From the NCBI GenBank assembly GCA_002428445.1, contig DIWJ01000090.1, forward strand, positions 1 through 45,237: 45,237 bases of DNA, in the 5' to 3' direction. Numbering within the stretch: the stretch's first letter is position 1; every line of letters begins with the position of its first letter. Of this stretch, positions 34,031 to 41,880 are shown one piece after another. The position numbers and the translations under genes are program-made. The notes beneath the pieces are model-generated. The model was given only the letters and a program-made list of their open reading frames with translations. It did no database searches and had not been told where the DNA came from. The DNA is from Syntrophaceae bacterium UBA6109 (GTDB lineage: Bacteria > Desulfobacterota > Syntrophia > Syntrophales > UBA6109).

Positions 34031-35965
34031 TCAGGCGGCGGCAGGCAGGGTCTGCGGGATGATCGGGGGAACGGGGCAGTCGAGATTTTCGGCGACCGCA
34101 CGGAACAACTCCGCCTCCTCGATCGTGATCTGCCTGTCCCCGCTGATGCAGAGCAGACAGGCATTCAGAATTCTCTTCCGGAGATCGAAGGAGGTTTCGG
34201 CAAGCCTCGCCAGTGTCCTGTCCAGCAGCTGCAGGCTGCACTTTTCCCGGGCCAGAATCGAATAGGACTTGCCGGGGAACAGAACTTCCATGGCTTTCTG
34301 AAACGTGTCCCGCGCGTCCCGTTCGATGACGCTTCCCTGGCGGGCCAGGATGGACAACAATTCGAAAATCTCCACTTGAACCTGATCCAGCGCCTGGTAG
34401 CGGATCTTCCGGGGTTTCGCCAGTCCGAAAGAAGCGTCGAGGCGGTTCGTCAGCAGGCTGCGGACGGCAAATTCAAACAGATCGACCTTCCGGTCGGCCT
34501 CGATCAGCCGCTGCAGGCCGGCGCGGAATTCCCGGTACGGGGAATTGGAAAGCTTCTTGAGAGCCGGCCAGGCCATATCGACAAGCGGCAGGAGATGTTC
34601 CCGCCCGAGGCAGGCGACAGACGGTCGGAGCCGCGCCACTTCCCGGCCGACGGCCGGATCGAGGGTGTCTTCCCAGTCCTTCGTTCGCTCGCAGGCGCGC
34701 TCCTTTTCGCACAGCAGCAGGCAGAAAACCAGGGACTGCGCTCCCAATGGATCCCGGACCGCCTCGACGACGGGCGCGGGAAGGGCCGCCACCATCTCCC
34801 GGGCGTAGGCCACGTGAACAGCGGAAGTGTTGCCGACGGACGCGAGAAACTGCTTCGCATCAAGCTGCACCGAACCGGCCAGGGCCTGGATCCCCGACGC
34901 CGCGAGAAGGGAATCGTCGAAGGCCTGCTCCCCGCCTCCTCCGCTCCCCCCCGCCGATGCCGCTTCCGGATAGGCCATTTCGAGGCGTTGAATCCGTTCC
35001 CGCAGGGTGGGATGACTCCGGAAGAACGCGAACAATCGGTCCTCCATGCCGTCGCCGAAGAACAGATGGCTGGCCTCCTCGGCGCGGGGACTTGCGATCA
35101 GCGATCCTCCCGTCGAGCGCGCGATCTTCTTCAGGGCGCCGGCGATTCCGCCGGGGTTCCGCGTAAACTGGACGGCCGCCGCGTCCGCCAGAAATTCCCG
35201 CTGGCGCGAGACGGCGCTCTTGATCAGGTTTCCGAAAAAAACGCCGATATAGCCCACGACCATCAGAAGGAAAGCAAAAAGAAAAATGGCACCGGTCGCT
35301 TTTTCCCGGCTTCGGCTTCTGCGTCCCTTGCTGCCGAGAATCGTCCGGCCGATGAGGGCGAGCACAAAAAGGCCGTGCACGACCCCCATGAGCCGCAGGT
35401 TGAGCCCCATGTCGCCGTTGAGGATGTGGCTGAATTCGTGGGCAACGACGCCCTGCAGTTCGTCGCGGGACAGGGTCTGAACGCATCCCCGCGTCACAGC
35501 CACGACGGCGTCCTGCGGCGTAAAACCTGCCGCGAAGGCGTTGATCCCCTTTTCCTGCGGCAGGAGATAGACGGCGGGGGCAGGAACGCCCGAGGCGATG
35601 GCCATCTCCTGAACCACGTTCAGGAGCCGCTGTTCATCCGCATCGGCCGTATCCGGAGCGACGCGGACGCCGCCCAGCAACTCGGCCACCCGGGAACCGC
35701 CCTTCCACAGGTCGACGATCTTGTACACCGTGCCGCCCAGGATCACGATCGCCACCCAGGCGACGGCATTGAAAAATATCCAGGGATTCCACCAGCTGCG
35801 AAAGACTTCCCCCGACGCGGCCCAGGCAAGGACGACGGCAAGATAAACACCGGCAATCGTCAGCAGGACGGCCAGCGAAAAGAGGATCACCAGCAGCCCC
35901 GTCTTGCGCCGGGCGGCAGCCTGGTTTTCAAAGAAATCCATCGTGGCGCGTCCGGAGAGGGCCAT
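34031..35965 (-). CDS. M48 family metallopeptidase (HtpX-like) with long C-terminal extension
   Basis: A 644-residue membrane peptidase. Two membrane segments (about 22-50 and 62-84) precede the M48 domain, which has the zinc motif HEFSHILNGD (about 174-183) and the third-ligand region REFLADAAAVQFTRNPGG (about 251-268); two more spans lie between them. After about residue 320 the protein continues for about 320 residues of soluble, mainly helical sequence, far beyond the usual 280-300 of HtpX. The extension has no motif I can name. It is preceded 12 bases upstream by lemA; LemA-M48 pairs are common and suggest a joint role in membrane-protein quality control. Confidence 0.9.
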   Translation of the reverse strand: MALSGRATMDFFENQAAARRKTGLLVILFSLAVLLTIAGVYLAVVLAWAASGEVFRSWWNPWIFFNAVAWVAIVILGGTVYKIVDLWKGGSRVAELLGGVRVAPDTADADEQRLLNVVQEMAIASGVPAPAVYLLPQEKGINAFAAGFTPQDAVVAVTRGCVQTLSRDELQGVVAHEFSHILNGDMGLNLRLMGVVHGLFVLALIGRTILGSKGRRSRSREKATGAIFLFAFLLMVVGYIGVFFGNLIKSAVSRQREFLADAAAVQFTRNPGGIAGALKKIARSTGGSLIASPRAEEASHLFFGDGMEDRLFAFFRSHPTLRERIQRLEMAYPEAASAGGSGGGGEQAFDDSLLAASGIQALAGSVQLDAKQFLASVGNTSAVHVAYAREMVAALPAPVVEAVRDPLGAQSLVFCLLLCEKERACERTKDWEDTLDPAVGREVARLRPSVACLGREHLLPLVDMAWPALKKLSNSPYREFRAGLQRLIEADRKVDLFEFAVRSLLTNRLDASFGLAKPRKIRYQALDQVQVEIFELLSILARQGSVIERDARDTFQKAMEVLFPGKSYSILAREKCSLQLLDRTLARLAETSFDLRKRILNACLLCISGDRQITIEEAELFRAVAENLDCPVPPIIPQTLPAAA

Positions 35966-35977
35966 CGTTCTTGTTCC

Positions 35978-36568
35978 TTACCGGAAAGAAACCTTCACGA
36001 CCTTTTTCTCCTCGGGAGATTCGATCTCGAAGAGGGCTGCTTCCTTGAAATCGAAGGGGCCGGCAATCAGGACATTGGGAAATTTCTCGCGGGCGATGTT
36101 GTATTCCATGACCGCGTCGTTGTAGGCCTGCCTGGCGAAACCGATCTTGTTCTCCGTGGAGGACAGTTCTTCCATGAGCTGGAGCATGGTCTTGTTGGCC
36201 TTGAGATCGGGATAGCTTTCGACGACGGCGAGAAAGCGGCCCAGGACGCCCGATAGTTCCGTCTCCGCTCCCGTCAGCGCCTTCATGGCTTCGGCGTTTC
36301 CGGGATTCCCGGCCGCCCTGGCGCTGGCCTGCACGGCCGAGTTGCGCGCCTTCACGACAGCCTCCATCGTCTCGCGTTCGAATTTGAGGTACTCCTTCAC
36401 CGTCTCGACGAGATTGGGAATGAGGTCGTACCGCCGTTTCAGCTGAACATCGATCTGGCTGTAGGCATTCTTGTAACGGTTGCGAAACGTGACGAGCGTA
36501 TTGTAAATCGAAATACCGATCCAAACGACCGCCACGATCAGTCCGAGCATTACAAGCGCACCGGTCAT
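35978..36568 (-). CDS. lemA: LemA family protein
   Basis: A 196-residue membrane protein with one N-terminal membrane span (ALVMLGLIVAVVWIGISIYNTLV) followed by a long antiparallel helical bundle. NAYSQIDVQLKRRYDLIPNLVETVKEYLKFE and ENKIGFARQAYNDAVMEYN are the family's typical blocks. The biochemical task of LemA is not established; it often stands before an M48 peptidase, as here (12 bases). An intrinsic terminator at 36607-36640 on the same strand separates it from the CRISPR array transcript, so it must have its own promoter, which I could not place. Confidence 0.93.
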   Translation of the reverse strand: MTGALVMLGLIVAVVWIGISIYNTLVTFRNRYKNAYSQIDVQLKRRYDLIPNLVETVKEYLKFERETMEAVVKARNSAVQASARAAGNPGNAEAMKALTGAETELSGVLGRFLAVVESYPDLKANKTMLQLMEELSSTENKIGFARQAYNDAVMEYNIAREKFPNVLIAGPFDFKEAALFEIESPEEKKVVKVSFR

Positions 36569-36606
36569 CGTCCTGTCCCCCTTTCACTTCTTCCGGCTTC
36601 AGGTGC

Positions 36607-36640
36607 AAAAAAAACCCCGCCTTCGATCGAGTTGCGGGGT
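36607..36640 (-). terminator. Intrinsic terminator between CRISPR array and lemA
   Basis: Read on the minus strand, ACCCCGC (36634-36640) pairs with GCGGGGT (36614-36620) over a 13-nt loop and is followed by a run of U residues (A8 at 36607-36614 on the plus strand). It lies 330 bases downstream of the last array repeat in the direction of crRNA transcription and 40 bases before lemA, so it would end the pre-crRNA. Confidence 0.8.
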
Positions 36641-36764
36641 CCCGTCCTTTCATCCACCTCGGCCTCCATCCATCTGCGTCCCGCTATGGAGAGCGCACAA
36701 GGGAAAACCCTTCCGGCGTTTCGCGGCATAGATAGCCTGTCTGGCCGGCCTTGTCAAGGAACGG

Positions 36765-36792
36765 CGGTTCATCACCACGCCTGTGGGGAACG
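36765..36792. repeat. Lone type I-E-like CRISPR repeat (probable fossil)
   Basis: The 28 bases begin CGGTTCATCACCACGCCT and end GTGGGGAACG. This is the form of type I-E repeats (CGGTTCATCCCC...GGGGAAC), with one base departing from the usual hairpin arm (CACC for CCCC). No second copy occurs at the expected distance on either side. It lies 176 bases beyond the trailer end of the type I-C-like array. The remaining part of 36641-36968 shows no gene or other signal. Confidence 0.55.
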
Positions 36793-36968
36793 CCAAGCAC
36801 GTGCGAGGGATATAGACGAACGCTGCTGTCGCCGATCCAGACGATCAGGCAGCCCGCTCGTGAAGCGGAACTCACGGCCGCATGGAACGCGCATTGCGAT
36901 CAAAAGGAGGGGGATGATTTGCCCGACCCTTTAGAAAACCCTTCCACCGATGAGGCCCTGGCGGTGGC

Positions 36969-38301
<1,333 letters not shown>

Positions 38302-38484
38302 GGACTACTCATAATTGTCGAATATTCAAGAAGTATTTTACGCGTTCCCGCGACGCATTGTTCTTCCGGTTGTCTCTATTCAATTGTCAAAGAGCACTGC
38401 CACCACTCTTTCGCTCTGAGCAAGCCTCAGCGGCAATCGCGAACCTCCCGGGATTTTCCCGTTCGCTTCCGGTTCGCGGACGCC
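38302..38484 (-). promoter_or_regulatory. CRISPR leader between cas2 and the array
   Basis: The 183 bases between the cas2 stop and the first repeat are in the leader position. On the minus strand TTGACA occurs at 38390-38385; no good -10 stands at the expected distance, and A/T-rich sequence (about 38302-38345) adjoins the first repeat, as in many leaders. No gene is seen here. Confidence 0.65.
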
Positions 38485-38775
38485 TCAAACGATCATCGGC
38501 CCCTCGGGATCGGGTACTTTCTTCGCCCCAATATGTTCGACGCGCCGACGCCAGTTCGATCCGAGGAAGTAGAATCGCAGACTGTCCTCATCCGCCTTGA
38601 TCTCATCGATCAGTCGCTGTCGAAGCACCGACCACTGCGCCGGATCGACAATGCACTCGAAGACTGAGTACTGAACCCGCTGCCCATAATCCAGACAGGC
38701 CCTCGCCACGCGCCGCAGCCTTCGCGCGCCGGCTCCCTCCGTCTTGGCCACATCATAACTGACAAGAACAAACAT
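38485..38775 (-). CDS. cas2: CRISPR-associated endonuclease Cas2, type I-C
   Basis: A 96-residue ferredoxin-fold protein that bridges two Cas1 dimers during spacer integration. The start MFVLVSYDVAKTEGAGARRL has the beta1 Asp; YGQRVQYSVFECIVDPAQW and DSLRFYFLGSNWRRRVEHIGAK are characteristic of the I-C branch. It lies 15 bases after cas1 and is the last cas gene before the leader. Confidence 0.97.
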   Translation of the reverse strand: MFVLVSYDVAKTEGAGARRLRRVARACLDYGQRVQYSVFECIVDPAQWSVLRQRLIDEIKADEDSLRFYFLGSNWRRRVEHIGAKKVPDPEGPMIV

Positions 38776-38790
38776 CGTCCACTCCTCTTC

Positions 38791-39822
38791 TTATTTCCAG
38801 ATGAACGGCGGGTAACCGTCCAGGTCGCCCCGCAGGTGACGCGCCAGCAAAAGCGCCTGGATGTGAAAGAGAATCCCTATGGACACTTTTTCATCCAAGA
38901 AGGGATGTACGATCTCCTCCTGCTTCCGTTCCTGATAGGCAACAAGGACGGTCTTGCGGGCATCGTCATTCATCAGCACCGCTCCGGTTTCCGTCCGCTG
39001 AAAGTCCTTCGCCTGCACCCTCCGGAGATTGATGAGCGACAGGACCAGCCGGTCGGCCAGGAAGGGTCGGAATTCCTCCATCAGGTCCAGGGCCAGGCTG
39101 GGCCGTCCCGGCCGGTCCCGGTGCAGAAATCCCACAGCCGGGTCCAGACCGACTCCTTCCAGCGCAGAGCGGACGTCGTGGACAAGCAGCGTATAGATGA
39201 AAGACAGCAGGCAGTTGACGTGATCCAGAGGCGGACGGCGATTGCGTTCGGCAAACGTGAAGTTCTCCTTCTGTGCCACGATCAGGTGATCGAAAACGCT
39301 GAAATAGATGTGCGCCGCATCGCCCTCGAAGCCGCGCAGCTCGTCCAGGGGGTAATCACCGTCAAGAAGTTCGAGATAGTTTCCCAGCCGCAGGGCCGCG
39401 TGGCGGACAGCCGCTTCGTCCATTTTCTCCGCGTGGTCCCGCAGGCCTCTCTGAAGAACCGTCCGGCCGTTGGCGATCTTGCCGATCAACAGCGCCCTGG
39501 CGACCGCCGCCGAAGCCCGCGGATCATCCGCCTTCCGGTACTGCTCCCGGCGCAACAGGACGTTCCCCGAAACCGGCCCCTGCACGCGGGCCAGGAAGCG
39601 GCCGTTCTCCGTGAGGAAGCTGACGCCCACGCCGCGCTCCGCGCAGAACCCCATCAGAAAGGGGCTGCACGAGACGTTGCCGAAGCAGACGATGCCGCCG
39701 AGCGTATGGACGGGAAGACGGAGACGAATCTCCTTTTCCACCTTGACGACGACCGTCTCTCCCTCTTTCGCCAGGTATGCGCCCTGTGTCGTGACGAAGA
39801 GCGTGTTCAGATGTTTCTTCAT
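38791..39822 (-). CDS. cas1: CRISPR-associated endonuclease Cas1, type I-C
   Basis: The integrase of spacer acquisition, 343 residues. MKKHLNTLFVTTQGAYLAKE at the start is typical of type I-C Cas1. The metal-binding residues expected in the C-terminal helical domain are visible as GFEGDAA (Glu), PAVGFLHRDRPGRPSLALDLMEEFRP (His, then Asp/Glu). The ATG at 39822 overlaps the cas4 stop (ATGA), so cas4 and cas1 are translated together; the frame is open further upstream but only within cas4. Cas2 follows after 15 bases. Confidence 0.97.
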   Translation of the reverse strand: MKKHLNTLFVTTQGAYLAKEGETVVVKVEKEIRLRLPVHTLGGIVCFGNVSCSPFLMGFCAERGVGVSFLTENGRFLARVQGPVSGNVLLRREQYRKADDPRASAAVARALLIGKIANGRTVLQRGLRDHAEKMDEAAVRHAALRLGNYLELLDGDYPLDELRGFEGDAAHIYFSVFDHLIVAQKENFTFAERNRRPPLDHVNCLLSFIYTLLVHDVRSALEGVGLDPAVGFLHRDRPGRPSLALDLMEEFRPFLADRLVLSLINLRRVQAKDFQRTETGAVLMNDDARKTVLVAYQERKQEEIVHPFLDEKVSIGILFHIQALLLARHLRGDLDGYPPFIWK

Positions 39823-40469
39823 GTCTCTTCCAGGATTCTTGCCAGATAACTCTTCACCGACCGCCGCTTCTGGATCGTCTTCGGCAGGCACTCGGCCATG
39901 AGCGAACAGCTCTCGCACCGCTTTGCATAAACCGGCTCCGGCGTCCTGCCGGAGGCAATGAGGTCGTGCGCCAATTTCGCCGTCTCCCCCGTCGCCTGCC
40001 GGAGGGTCTCGTCAAAGGCGACATCCAGGCGACGGCGTGTCTGACCATAGAAGAGCGCTCCCGATGGAATCGCCGTATCGAGCATCTCTTCCAGGCAGAT
40101 CGCCTGTGCGCAAAGCTGGACCTTGTCGCAGTCGTCCGCTTTGGGTTTTCCTCGCTTGTACTCGACGGGAAAGGGCAGCCAGGAACCATCCGCCTGCCGG
40201 TGATACTCCACGACGTCGGCCTTCCCGATCAGTCCCAGGCGCTGAGAACGCAGAGAAACGCCGTGCTCGATCCGGATGTCGCCCCGCGATTCGCGTCCCT
40301 CCTCGTGAACACGCTCGTGCATAATCCTGCCTTCGGCCGTTCTGCCGCTCTCCGTCCAGATCTGTTCGACATGAATGAGAGCGCACTGGCGCGGGCAGAA
40401 CACCATGTGCTGCAGGGCTGAAAGCGGAATTAGGTCTTCTGTGCCATACATACCGCCTCTGTCGCTCAT
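39819..40469 (-). CDS. cas4: CRISPR-associated exonuclease Cas4
   Basis: A 216-residue RecB-type nuclease that trims prespacers and selects their PAM side with Cas1. The iron-sulfur cysteines are visible as CPRQC near residue 26-30 and CESC ... C near 180-190; the nuclease core includes GKADVVEYH (Asp) and PVEYKRGKPK (Glu-x-Lys). The ATG at 40469 overlaps the stop of the DUF1016 gene (ATGA), and its own stop overlaps cas1. In the usual I-C order cas7 would stand just upstream; here the DUF1016 nuclease gene does. Confidence 0.96.
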   Translation of the reverse strand: MSDRGGMYGTEDLIPLSALQHMVFCPRQCALIHVEQIWTESGRTAEGRIMHERVHEEGRESRGDIRIEHGVSLRSQRLGLIGKADVVEYHRQADGSWLPFPVEYKRGKPKADDCDKVQLCAQAICLEEMLDTAIPSGALFYGQTRRRLDVAFDETLRQATGETAKLAHDLIASGRTPEPVYAKRCESCSLMAECLPKTIQKRRSVKSYLARILEET

Positions 40470-41665
40470 TCAAAATCCGTCATTTCCTTGCGCTTATCTT
40501 CCAAAAAGCGTTGGAGGTCTTCCTTCCTCGGCAGTTCAAGCTGGTATTTGGACACAAACAATCTGTTGTCGATCCCGGCGAGGGCATATTCCGCGAGGAC
40601 ATGGTCCTTATGCGTGCAGAGCAGCAGGCCGACCGGGTGATTATCGCCTTCGGCTGTCATGTGCCTGCGGTACCACGTCACGTAGGTGTTGAGCTGCCCC
40701 AGATGTTCGTGGCGGAATTCGTCTGCCTTCAGTTCGATGAGCACATGGCACTTGAGGATGCGGTGGTAGAAGACGAGGTCCACGAAGCCGCGGGTCCTGC
40801 CGATAAGGATGCTCTTCTGCCGCGCCTCGAAGCAGAAGCCATTCCCGAGTTCCAAAAGGAAATCCTGCAATTTATCGAGCAAAGCATCTTCCAGACGTGA
40901 TTCGCTTGCCGCGTCCCTCGGCTGCAGACCGAGGAACTCGAAGACGTAGGGGTCATGAATGGCGAGCTTCGGTTCGGCCTTTTCGACGGCGGCGTGAGCC
41001 AGCGAGGCCATCTTCTCCTTATCGGCGGAAAGGCCGGTACGTTCGTAATACAGGGTAGCGATCTGGCGTTTCAGTGCCCGCACCGACCAGTTGCCCCGGA
41101 TGCACTCAATCTCGTAGAAGGCGCGTTTGAGGGGTTCGTCAAGGGACACAAGAAGTTCCAGATGAGTATAAGACAGACGGTCCAAGAGTGTCTGTCCTGA
41201 AAGGGGCGTTATTCCGGTCGGCGACCGGACAATTTCCGGACGAGAAGTTGTTCGGGAAGATTTTCCGGTCAGTGACCGGAAAATTTCGCCGGGCGCCCTC
41301 CATGGCCCCGGAAAATCTTCCTGCTTCCACTGTCCCGGTATCGCATCACCGATCTGCGGGTATATTCGGAAGAAGGCAGTATAGGCATAAAGCCTCTGCC
41401 GGTCGCTCGACGGCACCTCCAGTCTTCGCAGCTCGTTGGCAAGCCGGTCGATCAATCGCTCGCCGTACTCGGCGCGATCTCGACCATTGAGCTCATACTC
41501 GTGGATATAAGCGCCAACCAGCCAATTGCGGCATGTAAGAGCGACGTTGACCGCTTTTGCAGCAATTCCTTGGGTACGCAGGTGGACATCGCTGATGGCC
41601 TGTACCAAGGCAGCAAAGTTCGCCACACCTGGTATGGTTTTCCGTACGGAAGGTTTTCGAGGCAT
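40466..41665 (-). CDS. DUF1016 (YhcG-type) PDDEXK nuclease within the cas operon
   Basis: A 399-residue protein of the DUF1016/YhcG family, PD-(D/E)XK nuclease superfamily. The N-terminal DUF1016_N part (about 12-190) includes LTCRNWLVGAYIHEYE and LSYTHLELLVSLDEPLKRAFYEIECIRGNWSVRALKRQI. The nuclease part (about 225-375) has FVDLVFYH (Asp) and HVLIELKADEF (Glu-x-Lys). In other bacteria the family occurs in mobile and defence-associated regions; it is not a standard cas gene. AGGAGG stands eight bases before the ATG. Its stop overlaps the cas4 start by four bases, so it is translated together with the adaptation genes. A 17-residue tandem repeat (about 129-162) is encoded by two palindromes. 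Confidence 0.88.
   Translation of the reverse strand: MPRKPSVRKTIPGVANFAALVQAISDVHLRTQGIAAKAVNVALTCRNWLVGAYIHEYELNGRDRAEYGERLIDRLANELRRLEVPSSDRQRLYAYTAFFRIYPQIGDAIPGQWKQEDFPGPWRAPGEIFRSLTGKSSRTTSRPEIVRSPTGITPLSGQTLLDRLSYTHLELLVSLDEPLKRAFYEIECIRGNWSVRALKRQIATLYYERTGLSADKEKMASLAHAAVEKAEPKLAIHDPYVFEFLGLQPRDAASESRLEDALLDKLQDFLLELGNGFCFEARQKSILIGRTRGFVDLVFYHRILKCHVLIELKADEFRHEHLGQLNTYVTWYRRHMTAEGDNHPVGLLLCTHKDHVLAEYALAGIDNRLFVSKYQLELPRKEDLQRFLEDKRKEMTDFE
41213..41284. repeat. Two palindromes 51 bases apart inside the DUF1016 gene
   Basis: Palindrome 1 has arms TCCGGTCG (41213-41220) and CGACCGGA (41222-41229); palindrome 2 has arms ATTTTCCGGTCA (41260-41271) and TGACCGGAAAAT (41273-41284), each around a single G. 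Their centres are 51 bases (17 codons) apart and they encode a tandem repeat, EIFRSLTGKSS / EIVRSPTGITP. Confidence 0.8.
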
Positions 41666-41761
41666 CGGTCGGACCTCCTCTCTTTCATTCCCCCTGAAGT
41701 TTCTTTGTTCTTCAAGGCATCGTGCTGCAAAGCGGAGACCATGAGGAGCCGGTCGGGCTGA

Positions 41762-41878
41762 TCAATCGACATCATCTCTACCTTTCGCTCTGACTCCCAA
41801 GGTCTCACGCTCCCTGTTGATTTCAGCAACCAGAGTTTCTTCATCAGGCAGCACCATTCTGAACTCAGCTACAAAGAC
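41762..41878 (-). pseudogene. Relic of the C-terminus of a second DUF1016 protein
   Basis: Two bases after the cas3 stop, the minus strand reads VFVAEFRMVLPDEETLVAEI and continues for 18 residues to a TGA (38 codons in all). It lines up with the end of the intact DUF1016 protein of this locus (LFVSKYQLELPRKEDLQRFL): FV, then a basic/aromatic turn, L-P, D/E-rich helix. There is no ribosome-binding site or start of its own at the 5' end, so it is a remnant. It stands 97 bases before the intact DUF1016 gene. Confidence 0.65.
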
Positions 41879-41880
41879 CT

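Noticed and set aside
33549..34265. A 238-codon plus-strand frame across the gap between the zinc-ribbon and M48 genes
   Set aside because: It overlaps both neighbours in antisense, has no ribosome-binding site and no recognisable domain; the gap 33796-34030 shows nothing else.
34001..36256. A 751-codon plus-strand frame opposite the M48 and lemA genes
   Set aside because: Antisense shadow spanning two real genes; composition is typical of such shadows.
38341..38400. A complete leader promoter for the CRISPR array
   Set aside because: A TTGACA exists, but nothing like TATAAT stands at the right distance, so only the leader as a whole is annotated.
41452..41844. A 130-codon minus-strand frame between cas3 and the DUF1016 gene
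   Set aside because: It is out of frame with both the DUF1016 relic and the intact DUF1016 gene; the relic frame explains the conserved peptide better.
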